Of a stretch of 64,000 nt of DNA, positions 38,658 through 50,178 are shown piece after piece. The stretch lies in contig NW_023503608.1 in assembly GCF_014529535.1 (NCBI RefSeq), positions 6,870,501 to 6,934,500 of the forward strand, in the 5' to 3' direction. The number at the start of each line of letters is the position of its first letter. The stretch's first letter is position 1. The notes under the pieces are model-generated. The model saw only the letters and a program-made list of their open reading frames with translations, was not told the origin of the DNA and ran no database searches. Made by a program: the position numbers and the translations under genes. The DNA is from Bradysia coprophila (taxonomy: Eukaryota > Arthropoda > Insecta > Diptera > Sciaridae).

Positions 38658-39204
38658 GATTCAATTTTAGAATTTTAGTTAATGGTCACTCATCAACAAC
38701 ATCAAACATTCTGTTGCAAAAAATTAAATTTTCCACCCTTTTGGTAAATGCAATTCATTAAAAAAAATAATAATTTTGTCACAGCGTTTCGGTTTACAAA
38801 TTAAATTTGTGCTCGCAATCACATGTTACATACATCGACTTTATACCGTCGAAAAAGAAAGTAAGAAAACCTCTCGTCGCTAGAGCCAGACACCGACTGA
38901 TACACCATGCAGAACAACTAAAAATTCTACACATTTCCTAAAATTGGATGAAGTATGGATAGTGTGTTGTGTTGTTTTCGTCTTTTACATAGCGAAAATG
39001 TATTTAGCGATTCTGTGGCGATTTTTTTTTCTTTTTTACATTTTCTATGAAAAACGTTGGGTTATAGTAAGTTATCCGCAAAGTTATACAGTGATGATTC
39101 GAACCAATGCGCATTTCAGCATTTCTAATGTTTTCTTTATCCTTTCTCTTTTGTGTTTGTACACAATTTTTTCAGGGCTATAGACAGTCAGTATGGAACG
39201 TTTT

Positions 39205-39360
39205 TTATTTACTTGACTTTTCTGTTTTAAACGCATAAATTGCGGAAGTAAAAACATAGCTCAGTTTGCTTTTCTGGTTGTTTACGAACGTTTTGAGCCA
39301 ATGGCAACGACAGGACATACCATAGAACAATAATTGTTCTATGGTATGTCCTGTCGTTGC
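39205..39360. repeat. Dispersed repeat ending in a near-perfect palindrome
   Basis: The segment TTTTATTTACTTGA... through GCTCAGTTTGCTTTT and GTTGTTTACGAACGT recurs, with about 10-15% change by eye, at 40490-40612. In this copy it runs into GCAACGACAGGACATACCAT..., whose 27-bp arms (39304-39330 and 39334-39360) are exact inverted repeats with a TAA spacer. Confidence 0.7.
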
Positions 39361-40489
39361 TATTGGGAGGGAAAGTTTCGAGTATTATAGTCATTTTATT
39401 TGGAAACTTTTTCTTTCTTGATTTACCGGTGATTTCGATTTATGGTCAAAACGCCAAAATGTATGCTTTTCAGCAAAGCATCGATGTCTCTAAATTCATT
39501 TTCTCATTGATTTCGAATTATATACACAGTCGTTAGTTTTAGAGAAAGCTCGTTAGTACCATAAATTCTTAAATACCACTGCCTAAGCTTATGCTAATTT
39601 AATTGAAAAAAAATGAAGTCCGGAAAATTCAAAAAATGCAAATCCTGCATCGAATCCGATTAAGTTAAACATTCAAATCGATTTATAGACCCTCTTCCCG
39701 TTACACGTGTCGTTTGAGTATTCAAAACCCCGAATTATGTAAAATATTTGTTATGAGAAACGTGCATATCTATATAGACACGCGAGGGAATGTATGTATA
39801 TCACAACGAAAGTTTAGTTTGTGTTTTTCTTTTCTTTTCTTTTCTTTTTTAAACTAAATTTTGATTGTGGCATAATTCCATTTCAATCGCAGGGGACCCA
39901 TCCATTTTTCTTTTTTAATTAAAATTATTGGCGAAAAGTTTTTCGTCTCGTGAGTTCTTGTGAAGTGTTGTTTTTCCGACCACCAATACACAGTATACGT
40001 TGAGGAGGCTAGATAAATTATTTAACGGGATTTTTGTTTACTCCTCGAATGTATTCGAAAGCTTTGTCTTTCAAATTTCAATAATTTACATTGTAGACAA
40101 CAAACGTTTTCTATGTGAATCCAAATTTCATAATTGCAACAAACTCAGAATGGGAAAAGTTTTCGCAATAAAAACTTGCAATAAAATCAAATATGGATTG
40201 CTTAACTGAATTGTAGATTAGGGGGTCCAAAAATTGTAAGAGAAAAAAAGTTTCGATAAAGGTGGGTGGAAACGAAACCTTTATGGTACACTGATAAAAA
40301 GTGAATGTAGGTGCAACTGGATCCGAGTAGATTTTTTGTCGCTAAATGACGACATGTTTGAAAAACACGAAAATCGACTTTTGAGAAATTGGACATTACT
40401 ATCAGATGCTGAAGTGACTTGTCAAGATGAGTTCGTTGATTCAACCTCCGAATAGCCTCAAGGAAACTGGTTTAAAGAATTCTTTACCG

Positions 40490-40612
40490 TTTTTTATTTA
40501 CTTGAGTTTTTTGTTTTAAACTGCGGAAGTAAAACCATAGCTCAGTTTGCTTTTTTGGTTGTTTACGAACGTACTGAGCCATTGACAGGACATACCATAA
40601 ATCAATAATTGT
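40490..40612. repeat. Second copy of the 39.2-kb repeat, right arm missing
   Basis: Direct repeat of 39205-39330. It keeps the left palindrome arm (GACAGGACATACCATAAATC) but diverges after TCAATAATTGTTC, so the foldback is lost. Confidence 0.65.
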
Positions 40613-41521
40613 TCGTCAAGTGTGTAGACATTGACTCAATGTTGTTCAATACATTTGACCAGTCTCAGAGTTTTTCCAGAACTTTTATTGCATGGACGTG
40701 AGATGTATTTATATAATACGATAGCTTACGGCGCGGCAGTAGCTTCAAATATATTTAAAAATGTTTTACGAAAAAATGCTCTGCTTCCTAGCAAAAATGT
40801 CAGGATCGTGAACTAAGGCAAATTTCAAAAAACTGCTACGTCAAGTTTTTGTGGGCTCGTTAGAAAGCCTGTTCTAAAAGGACTAATCACTCTTCTAAAA
40901 GGACACGATCGACGATCGACGTTCGGTGCGGAACTTGCAGCAATTAGCAATTGGATCAACGGGCGGACGAATAATCTTGCGACCGATCTAAAATTAAACG
41001 GACAAAAAATCATTTTATGGTCATGGCGCAGCTGACAAAAATGTTTTATTACCTGGACACGATCGATCGCAGCAATTCAATTGAACCGATAACTTGAAAA
41101 ATGATGATAAAGATAGGGATGATGATGATGATTACATTTTAATCATTCTAACTTCGAATAGTTGTAAGTAATTTTACATGTGCAGTGTTCTGCTACAGCT
41201 GAATTCATCAGCTGTACCGTAATAACACTCACTCTTTGTTTAGTAAACAATCCGAAAACAACATGGGCAACATACAAATATACATACAAATATTGAGTGT
41301 TATTGGAAAAACTGCTGGTGAATTCAGCTTGATAAGAAAAACTCCAAAAACTGCACATCTCATACTTTAAAAGACTGTAATGTGCCTAACAGCAGACAAA
41401 CTGTTTTCCATCTAACTGATTTGAACATGATGAGTTAGAGCTAATTAAAAATACGTTAAAATCCACTTGTTGCTAACGACTGTTACGACGATATCAGTTC
41501 TGTAAATAAGTTTCCAGCAAA

Positions 41522-42283
41522 ATGGTTGTCAAAACGATTCTTCTGATTGTTACGTTATTTGTAATTTATTGCTCTGAAGCAAAGAAGGTGATTCGATAAT
41601 TTATAATTTATACGGAAAAAGGAAAAATTAATTGAATTTTGATATTCAAGGAACTGTACACTATAACACCTGTAGGAATGGTGTGTCAAGTGTTAGACCC
41701 AACTATTGTCGCTAAACTTACCTGTAAATCAAAAAACTTCAATTACACCACAAATATTGGATATAAGGAAATTATATATAAGCCCGGTGTTGTATTGACA
41801 AACGTTCGCGTAAGACAATATGCGCACCGGCTGCGGTTGAAACATATTAGAAGAAATAAAATTAAAAAATTTCAGGTAAAGATTCAAGCCTATCGAAAAT
41901 TTGCAACTGTCTATCGGCCTTTCCTCGTAACCCTTGATCTAGATTGGTGTTCCATGTTGAGTGACGAGAGCTCAGTTATACACAAACTTCTAAACATTGA
42001 AGACCGTCGAAAACATGGAAATTTATATGATCCTTGTCCTATGACTGTTCGGTAAACTAAACTTGTCCAAACCACATGAATATAAACTCTTATCAAATCA
42101 CAGGGAACACGATATGAAAAACGACAAGCGGAATATGATAAATTTCCAGATATACTTCCGGATGGTGAATATAGACTTGAAACTATCTATTACACAGAAG
42201 TTAATGGGAAAAAACAAAATTATCTACGTATGGTTGCAATGGGAGTTATAAATCCGACCAAAGCGGAGCGATGGCGAAAATAA
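41522..42283 (+). CDS. Secreted DUF1091-family protein
   Basis: Exons 41522-41587, 41651-42046 and 42104-42283 join to 642 nt, 213 aa. Exon 1 is almost exactly a signal peptide (MVVKTILLIVTLFVIYCSEA). The body has the DUF1091 pattern: a Cys pair early on, YRPFLVTLDLDWC, then a PCPMTGTRYEK junction and LPDGEYRLETIYY. The family is large in flies and thought to adopt an ML-like lipid-binding fold, but individual functions are mostly unknown. The exon 2 donor is chosen at GTTCGG (42047) because it restores the CP..G..Y motif and the LPDGEY strand. A stronger-looking donor five bases on (GTAAAC, 42052) would put exon 3 in another open frame that ends at 42251 and loses the motif. The gene stands alone between the K2P promoter and a transposon. 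Confidence 0.75.
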
Positions 42284-43182
42284 AACATAGATCAAACAAG
42301 GAAGAGTCTCCAAACACTTTCAAGCACAAACGTGAAATTTAAACATCAAATCTTATTCTCTTTAAGTTACGTTGGATCGTTGGAACTGACTGTCTGACTG
42401 ATCTGATATTTAAAAAATTATAAGTTTTGATTTCTTCTTCTTTTTTTACTTTCCTGAACCTAAAACTCATTGCCAACATGTTTCCACTAAAATGCCGTGA
42501 CCTGATCTACGTCGACCTGACCTGTTCCGATCCTTTCATGAACAACATATTAATTTGTTTGTTGCCTTTTAATGTCATGCCCGCGCGTTAGTAAGCGGGC
42601 AAGACGTAGGTCCACTACCAAAAAAATTTGTAAAAATTTTTTGGGGACGGCGGAGCATATTTACAGCAACTTTTTGACTTCTTGGCTCCAATGGCCCCCA
42701 AACTAGAATTTCTGGAATCTAGGAATCTATAACGAGTTCACACACGTTATTGTAGCTTCGAAATTGGCCGAGACATTAAACTTCGAAATATTGATGTTTG
42801 TACGAAAATAAGCAAAATTTGGAATTTTCAGATAATGCAAATCGCCTACGTCAGTTAGTTACTTACTTTGTTAGTTAGTTCCTATGGAAAATTGGTTCCA
42901 ACAACTCCTAAACGTTTCTATAGATTCTCCTGAAATTTTGGTTATAGGCTAATAATGGCCCAAAAATAAGAATGGAATTTTCAAAAGTTGGAAAAAATCC
43001 ATATCTCGGAGCTGGAACTTTCCAAAGTCTCCATACATATGCCATATAAAAGCCAATTTGTGTGTATGTGTGTGTTGTATATTTTGGTACATGATATGGG
43101 ATGTTTTGGGATGTGTTTCTTGTTGGAAATTACTGGAATCATTAGGTATAAACTTCCACTAGGTTGGTCCCTAAATTTTGGG
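42284..43182. other. Intergenic, nothing recognised
   Basis: Contains TE-like phrases (ATCTCGGAGCTGGAACTTTCC near 43000) also typical of degraded repeats, and a small GC-rich inverted pair GCCCGCGCG/CGGGC near 42580-42600. No gene. Confidence 0.45.
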
Positions 43183-44609
43183 ATGACAACCAGGGCCTAT
43201 TTTTCAATTTTCCTAATGAATTTTCGTGAATTTTAATGAAATTCATGAAATCTGATGAATTTTAACGAATTTCATGAAATCTGATGAATTTTGATGAAAT
43301 TCATAATATCTGATGAATTTCAAAGAATAACTTATGATTTAAACGATTTATTAGTCTGAAATATAACAGAATTTATGTTTAAAATCGAACTATTCGATTT
43401 TGTACTTTATTTTTTCTTTGATTGTCGGATGGTTGCTCAAACACGCCTTTGAACAACTCCTGTTCATGACTTTTACAATTTGATTTTTCACGTCGTTTCT
43501 TCTTGCTTAACCAATACTGTACAGAAGGCGTAGGGTCAAATTTTTCCAAAGGCCTCATGTTTGTATTTACGTACAAGTAGTCAGATCAAGTGTCTTGTGA
43601 AATTGTCGAACGATCAGGGGTTTTGAACTTGTTATACACATCTGTAAATATTATTGCTATGAACTCATGGGGAGAATGATTACTGCAACTACTTACTGAT
43701 CAACCGTTCAACATCGGCTGAATGCGGCTTTGTAGCAACAATTCTCGCCAAAACAATCTTGAATATGTTGAAATCGTTCGGATTGCATTCAATCAAAGCT
43801 CGTAAAATGTCGTGGGCTGAGACAAGCTGTTTTGTGCATATACTATATGGACTGCCCAGTCTTGACTTGTGTTTCTAAGTTCAGCATTGCGTTCAAGTGG
43901 TACAAGCAATATTACAGACATAAAAAAGAACATACGAAGCCTATCAAGGTTGGGAAAAGCAGATGGCATTTCCAAACGGTAAAAGACCACTTGCTACAAA
44001 AACATGCTAACCGGCCATCTGCCGAAACTCAACGAACGTGGCAGATGAATCAGTGAACGTGGCAGATGAATCAGTGAACGTAGCAGATGAATCAGTGAAT
44101 GTGGAAGATGAATCGGTAAATGTGGAAGATGAATCGGTAAATGTGGAAGACGAATCGGTAAATGTGGAAGATGAATCGGTAAATGTGGAAGATGAATCGG
44201 TGAATGTGGCAGATTAGTCACTGGGATTTGATGAAAATCAAGTCGAAGTGACTTCGATTCGAGGAAAACGGTGAAGAGGAACAACAAGTTCTGTAAATGA
44301 GGTCGTTCCTCTAAAAAGATCGAGACGAGCACGAAAACTGAAAAAATAATTCCGTTTTCCTCCTTTAGGTTTTTTTTCCGTTTCTTGACCATCAAGATGA
44401 CATTTTTGTTGTATTCAAGTTGAAAATAAAGATTAATGAATTTTCATGAATTTTAAGGAATTTTAATGAAATCTGATGAAATTTGATGAATTTTAATGAA
44501 ATTGATGAAATTGATGAAATTTAATGAATTTTGATGAATTCTAATGAATTTCATGAATTTTCAAGAATTTGATGAATTTAATGAATTAAAAATAGGCCCT
44601 GATGACAAC
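43183..44609. mobile_element. hAT-like DNA transposon remnant with target-site duplication
   Basis: The element proper is 43191-44601 (1411 bp), starting CAGGGCCTATTTTT and ending with the reverse complement AAAAATAGGCCCTG. It is flanked on both sides by the 8-bp direct repeat ATGACAAC (43183-43190 and 44602-44609). Eight-base duplications and CAGGG-type tips are the signature of the hAT superfamily. Sub-terminal regions at both ends are simple arrays of GAATTTTGATGAAATTCAT-like words. The interior has coding remnants, including HFQTVKDHLLQKH, which resembles the His end of a BED zinc finger, followed by an 18-bp minisatellite. No full transposase is present. Confidence 0.8.
44035..44215. repeat. 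18-bp minisatellite inside the hAT-like element
   Basis: About ten units of GTGGCAGATGAATCAGTGAA and later GTGGAAGATGAATCGGTAAA type (unit 18 bp), encoding a repeated acidic hexapeptide (V-A/E-D-E-S-V-N-like) on the plus strand. Upstream coding-like sequence is in another frame, so the original ORF is broken. Confidence 0.75.
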
Positions 44610-46542
44610 TGATTCCTCTGCCACTCTGTGACGTATTTTTTCTGTAAAATTTGCTTTTTAAATTTTTTGGGCTCATCTTGTGTTGATAAATTTTTGCGTA
44701 CAGGCCTCAGCGATATCAGTTATTTTGTAAAATAAATTAAGTAATACCCCCTCGGTTGATCCGTTGTAATAAGTTGTAAAATACATTGACTAATCGACCG
44801 ATAAGAAAAGACATGTACACGAATTTCTTATTTGTCCGTTATATCACAATTTTCAATAATTTTTTGTAAGTTCAGGTATAGTTACATATATGCTACTCAT
44901 AACGTAGACTAGAATTTGAAAAATTGTGCAAAGGACGAGTTTAACTAAGTAGATATTTGTGAGAATGGATGATGAAGCTTGGGGATGAATGACCCTGTGT
45001 GTTGATATACTATGCCTACACTTTAACGTGTTGTAATAAATTTTAACACTGCGAATCGACTTTGTTCGGTGTATAAGAAACAATTTGATTGATGAGACAT
45101 TTAGATCGATGAAAAAAGTTTTACATCAAAAATGTAAAATATATATCTGAGAAGCGAACGAAGCTTTAAACATAAAGGTTTAATATTATTTCCAAGACAA
45201 AAGAGAAAACCGTCGCACGGTCGGTAAATTTTCTTAATTCGAATGTAATTGACTAGCAGACGCAGAAATGTGGAAAGAATTTAGAGATTTCCTGATCGAT
45301 GGAATTTTGTATATCTCTGGAAAAGATGAGGAATGAATCTTTTCCAGAGATACGATTTAATTATACTTGATTTTCGTTGAGAATAGTGATATATCGGGCA
45401 GTGATATATTCCGGTGAGTGTTTATCACAACTACGTCCATAAATTACTTAACTCCTGAAGGGGTCTGCGGTTTTCTGACAAAGTGTGACAGTGTCGAGTA
45501 AAAAGCATTCATTTTATTAAACGACTGTAGGGTAACGTGTCCATTTTAGGCCTAATAAATCCATTTTAGAATTATGTAATTTAGGAACGACCTATGTGCA
45601 TCAATTCTCTATCTAGGTGATAGAGTGTCGATTTAATGCTTATCTCTATGCAACAGATCAGAGCTGAACAGAAAGCTAATGGTTCCATTAATGACGAAAG
45701 CTGGATTAAATATTTCCAAGTGAAATATTATTTTCGCATTAGGAGTAAACCAAGAGCTTCTATCAAAATATTTGTCATCTTTTGTTGGCAATCAAGCAAT
45801 AACTTCGTCTAAGGCATGTTGTATCTGGAATGCACATCTGCTCTTCTTAAAATTTATGAATTAATTGTTTAGGCCGAAAACATACGAGCAAGTTTGCGTT
45901 GATGGAATCGACAATTATTCTGCTATTTCCATTGTTTAGCCTGTGTGGAAAATGCAGCATAATTGTCGATTTCATCAACGCTCGTGTGTTTTCGCCTCAG
46001 AAATTTCGGCGATTCTGAAGAGGAGCAAAAGCACAGGTAAACTAGCGAGAACTCAGCTTCACTCAAATGTAACAATTTTTTAAGAGGAAGCTTCCAAGAT
46101 TTTTGTAGCGAATGAGACCCACGTTGTACAAGTGACATAATAGTTGTTTAGACAACAATTTTCTCAAATTTTCACGATTTTCTTAAATTTTCGTGAATTT
46201 TCCCAAAAAGTTATTTGTGAAAATTTGAGAAAATCGCGAAAATTTGAGAAAATTCGTGAAAATATTTTCGCGAATATAGGCACAAGGCACTGCAACCGAG
46301 TGATAAATGCTTTTTAAGGCACTAGATGCGTAAAAAAGCATTCATCATCGAGTTGTATACAACGTTTTTCGCAATATTGGCAAAGAAAAGACCTACTTTT
46401 CGTCACTTGTTGCGAAAAACTAATTTTCAAAACCATCAAACTCACCCAATTTCCTTGCGATTAAATTTCGCTTTCTTGCGCTTAATGCCAATGAAAAATT
46501 CTGACAATTTTGCATACATACAAAGGAAGCATTTCTTCAAAC
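44610..46542. other. Intergenic with small hairpins, no gene seen
   Basis: Holds a 16-bp perfect hairpin (TATCTCTGGAAAAGAT at 45312-45327, paired with 45337-45352), the foldback element at 45871-45997 and an AT-rich inverted repeat at about 46160-46270 (TTTTCTCAAATTTTC pairing with GAAAATTTGAGAAAA). No ORF is convincing. Confidence 0.5.
45871..45997. mobile_element. Short foldback element
   Basis: Starts AGGCCGAAAACATACGAGC and ends with GCTCGTGTGTTTTCGCCT, near reverse complements. A second, inner pair (GCGTTGATGGAATCGACAAT with ATTGTCGATTTCATCAACGC) extends the stem to most of the 127 bp. No clear target-site duplication. Confidence 0.65.
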
Positions 46543-46546
46543 TTTA

Positions 46547-48134
46547 TTAATAATTCTCTGTCTTCATATCGTTAATGCCCAATTCGTCATTCTGCTCGTA
46601 CGTCCTGGTGTACTTGGATATTTTCAATCTCTCGTCCAGCGAACCATCGTCGGTTAGTGCTTGTACATAACTGTTACCGGATGGATCGTCCAGTATGAGA
46701 GTGACATTCCGTTCACCAGACTTGATTTCATCCAATTGATTCAGGAAACTGTTCGAAAAAAAATCGTCAATTCGAAGCTAATTCCATTGAACAAACATTC
46801 GCTTACATGTCCATTCTGTTCTTCGTTTGAACATCCTCGGAATCTCTGAAAACGGCTCCCTGACTCGTTAGTTGATCCTTCATTGCCTCTAAGATACCTT
46901 CAACGGTGGTAAACCTTCCTGCTAGAGCAGATGGTCCTACATAGCAGTCCAGTTCAGGAATACTTAGGCTACAGTTGTCCGACTAGAGAAAATTTCAGTT
47001 TTCACAATTAGGAATTAGTCCACCCGAATAACGTTAATGTGGCAAAGTGCATACCTTCAACACATCTCTGCTCATGTCTTCACGGTCTTGAATAGCAATT
47101 TCAAATTTAACGCCTTTGTCTTCGATGCCTCCACCCGACTTCACTTCGTTCGTTCGACTGCCACAGGCATCGCAATTAGTGGCCATGATGACAACGTCCT
47201 TAAAGTGTGGTATCGACGTTACTTTCATGTTCGTTTCGCACGGGGCCTTACACTCGTGACATAACGTTGGAAATGACAGAACTTCGCCGTGTAATTCCTC
47301 CAGCGGCCACGAGTCCTCTGCAATCGGTTGTAAGACTGAACTTTTTTCCGGTTCCTGTTCGTAAATGCCCAGCAAGTGGTCTTGCTCTTTTGTACGGACA
47401 AAGTGTGTCGTCACGCATCCACTGTCCGTTTGTGGAGCGCTCGGATTTTCGATGAAACAATTACCGGATATATCTTCAAAGACTATGTTAAACGGTGACT
47501 CGACGAGCTTTAACGCTTTCAACGATTCAACGAAATCGTCAATTTGTTTGGCCGATTCTGGATGATCGATTCGGCGAACTGGTTGATCTTGTTCCAATCC
47601 TTGAACAGCTCGATCAATTATACCTTCTAATGTTGTCACTTCACCTCTCTGCGATTGGGCCGGAATTTCGAAGTCAACTTCGACTATTTTCACGCTCGTG
47701 AAATCCGATTTCACGATACGTCGATTCAGGTCGCTGGTGTTCTTTACGACTAAAGTCATACGGCAACCCTTTGCCTCAATTTCTCCGCCGGACTGAATTT
47801 CATTGTTAGCAAATCCGCAGGACTCGCACGAGAATGACATTAGGACAACTTCTTTGTAGAATGGGATCTTTGTCAGCAACAATCGTGTCGTGCCCTGAAA
47901 ATACAGTAAAACAAAATTCGTACAATTTTAGAGTCACATTGTCATCATCTACGTCTCATTTATCGACAAGAAATTATTCAACTTTTATCGAACTTTCTGG
48001 ATTCTTTGGCGGTAAATAAATAGTGTTTTCATTACGTTTTCATAGCAGTTCATGCAACATGACTCGATTTCAGTTGTTTCTGGATCGGCATCATCAGCAT
48101 TCAATTCACGGAATAAAGGTGTTTGTTGTGCCAT
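46547..48134 (-). CDS. ZPR1: Zinc finger protein ZPR1
   Basis: ZPR1 is a conserved eukaryotic zinc protein. In recent yeast work it acts as a chaperone for elongation factor eEF1A, and it is also linked to growth signalling and nucleolar function. Minus-strand exons 48036-48134, 47055-47894, 46807-46982 and 46547-46748 join to 1317 nt, 438 aa. Both ZPR1 halves are visible. Each has a CX2C-type zinc finger (CCMNC..., CESCG; then CHECKAPC and CDACG) and a beta domain with the family phrases [17 protein letters not shown] and [13 protein letters not shown]. The first junction rebuilds [17 protein letters not shown], and the C-terminus [18 protein letters not shown] is typical. AATAAA overlaps the stop region (46548-46543). 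It is divergent from HYPK, with 2 kb between them. Confidence 0.95.
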
Positions 48135-48633
48135 TTCTTCAAAAATAAACTTTCTAAAATTCGGATAGCAAATTAAATTCACCGCAAGGTGATTGTACAA
48201 AATGATATTTGGTACGAAAAATTATGTTTACATGTGTGGCTTTTGACACATGTGCACTGATGTGACGTTCAGTCTTACCACACGTAGAAAATAACTCGAT
48301 GAAAAGTATGATTGTACAAGATTGTAGGGTGGCTCAGTTCTTCCACAACGATCATTTTAAATGGATTTGGGCTTAAGAATACACTAGAAAAGTGAAATAA
48401 ACCAATAATGCTGGTTTTATGTTGATCGAGAAGTTTTCAAAATAAGGGTTGTGATGAAAGTTCATGGCTTGACCGTCGAAACTGATCGCTAGCCAATGTC
48501 AGCATTTTCTTTTTGATTTTTCACTTTAATGATCTGTTGAAATTGAGATATAGACTCAATAAACCAATTTATTCAACGTATACTACATGCCTGAAACATA
48601 AATAGTTTCACAAATTGTGTATTTACAGAGCGT

Positions 48634-48932
48634 CATACTGCCCTACTTTGCAAGAAAAACACATGTCTTTTATGCAATTTATTTGTTGCCATATTTCGAG
48701 AAAAAGTTTGTTATGAGATTTTCAAAATTTTGCAGTTTCCTGCATAAAAAACTTCTTACTCCTTTGTTCTAATCAAAATCGCATAAAAAAACTTCTTGGC
48801 AAGAAGTTTTTTATCGAATTTATTTGTAAGAAAGGCTTTTATGCAATTTATTTGTTGCCATTTTTCGCCAAAACGTTTTTTATGCGATTTTTTTAGGCTA
48901 AGAAGTTTTTCTTGCAAAGTAGGGCAGCATAG
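48634..48932. mobile_element. MITE with 4-bp target duplication CATA
   Basis: The element 48638-48928 (291 bp) starts CTGCCCTACTTTGCAAGAAA and ends with its exact reverse complement. CATA flanks both ends (48634-48637 and 48929-48932). The interior is repetitive, with several TTTTATGCAATTTATTTGTT-like phrases and no coding capacity. Confidence 0.75.
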
Positions 48933-49004
48933 ACCTGAAACGTTATTCTTCTTCTTGTTAGAATGGCGAAAATCAAAATCTAATGGCAAGAAAATTTAGA
49001 AGTA

Positions 49005-49177
49005 TAGGTATGTTCCAAGTGCAAGTGCAATAGTAATTTTAGTGCAATTAAATGTCAAATTTCATCCACAGAGCCATAACCTCAACGCTTTTGCCAACAT
49101 TTTGTAAACCATATTTGTTTGGTTATGGCTGTGTGGATGAAATTTGACATTTCATTGTTGCACTTGGAACATACCTA
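49005..49177. mobile_element. Hairpin MITE with TA duplication (Tc1/mariner-like size and target)
   Basis: GGTATGTTCCAAGTGCAA starts at 49007 and its reverse complement ends at 49175, flanked by TA on both sides. Pairing continues inward through AAATGTCAAATTTCATCC and GGTTATGGC, so most of the 169 bp folds back. Confidence 0.7.
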
Positions 49178-49179
49178 TT

Positions 49180-49983
49180 TTAAACAGCCTCAATGAAGCG
49201 GGTAACAGTGGCAGAGACAGAAGTATGCGACAAAGCGGTCTGTTGTAAAGTTTGTATTTTCTTAGCGCAACATTTTTGAATTTGAATATTTAAGAATTCG
49301 ATTTTAATTGCCTGAAAAGTTTAGGCTTCTAATTGATTGATCACAGGAACTGAATCAGAAAAAATATTATCAAATAAACTGATTTAGAAAAAATCTCTGG
49401 TCTAGAATCTAGACCGTTTAGATCACAGAGTGAGTGCTATTTTTGGTATATATCTCAATATTGCAAATTCTTTGGATCTATTCACATAAAACCAATTTTA
49501 ATGTTTATGAAAGCGAGAACATTTGCCACGGATTTTATGGTTTTGAAAACATTGAACAACGATTTTAATATTTATGAGAACACTGTACACGGATGGTACA
49601 TTGTTAAACAATTATTAATAATAAAATCATAATTTTGCACACTTTTTCACAAGAAAAACGAAAAATCATCAGAATCAACCACATCAAAACAAGAAATTTA
49701 ATTTAGAATTTTCTCAACTGTCATTTTTTCCTTGTACCACTTTGTCGCAATATGACGCAACGACAAAACGACTCTGCCACTGTTATGCTGAAAACAAACG
49801 AGACATTCAAAGCATGTTTTGGTCCTTGTTTTCATGACGAAATTGTCGCAACTGTCAAATAAAATTAGAAATTTCTCTATCTAAAATTACGATTGCTGCA
49901 TTTGTCAATGAAAACTAGGACCAAAGCACGTTTAAAATGTCTCGTTTGTTTTCAGCATTACCCGCTTCATCGAGGCTGTTTAA
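49180..49983. mobile_element. TTAA-flanked TIR element, right TIR split by another insertion
   Basis: ACAGCCTCAATGAAGCGGG (49184 on) is matched in reverse at the right end (to 49979) with one A/G change, and TTAA flanks both ends. The right inverted repeat is interrupted at TTA by the 172-bp inner element at 49786-49957. If that insert and one TTA copy are ignored, the two terminal repeats agree over 33 bp with that single mismatch. No transposase ORF. Confidence 0.7.
49783..49960. mobile_element. Nested foldback insertion with TTA duplication
   Basis: Inner element 49786-49957 starts TGCTGAAAACAAACGAGACA and ends with its reverse complement, with imperfect pairing inward (TTTGGTCCT, GTTTTCAT). 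TTA is present on both sides (49783-49785 and 49958-49960), exactly where it splits the host element's inverted repeat, which fixes both boundaries. Confidence 0.75.
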
Positions 49984-50178
49984 CCCGTTTAACCTATTTG
50001 GTCGATCAAAGTCAACATCTCTCCGACTAGTTCATTGAATTCAACGTTGCCAACATAAAAACATCGAAATTGTATCTGTCAGTGATTCTCTTCATCAGAG
50101 CCAAGAATATTTTTATCCTTCCTATGCAAATTGGCGAGTGTGTTTTCTCGAGAAGAATTTGTTTAATTTCTATTAATA

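Larger units (their letters stand above)
38658..41521. other. Upstream region of the K2P gene with dispersed repeats
   Basis: No coding gene is supported; the ORF at 38944-39183 is hydrophobic by composition only. It contains a pair of related segments (about 39205-39330 and 40490-40612), the palindrome at 39304-39360, and a TTTTC microsatellite at about 39825-39850. The K2P promoter should lie in the first few hundred bases. Confidence 0.5.
48135..50178. other. Divergent upstream region shared by ZPR1 and HYPK
   Basis: The two genes are transcribed away from each other. About 1.35 kb of the 2-kb spacer (48634-49983) consists of the adjacent and nested small transposons listed separately. 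Promoters should lie in the flanks of roughly 500 bp (ZPR1 side) and 195 bp (HYPK side). No TATA box or initiator stood out. Confidence 0.55.

Noticed and set aside
38944-39183. 79-codon hydrophobic ORF upstream of the K2P start
   Set aside because: T-rich composition only; no signal-peptide cleavage pattern or homology I recognise.
43994-44395. 133-codon minus-strand ORF with HLPHLPI repeats
   Set aside because: Antisense reading of the minisatellite inside the hAT-like element.
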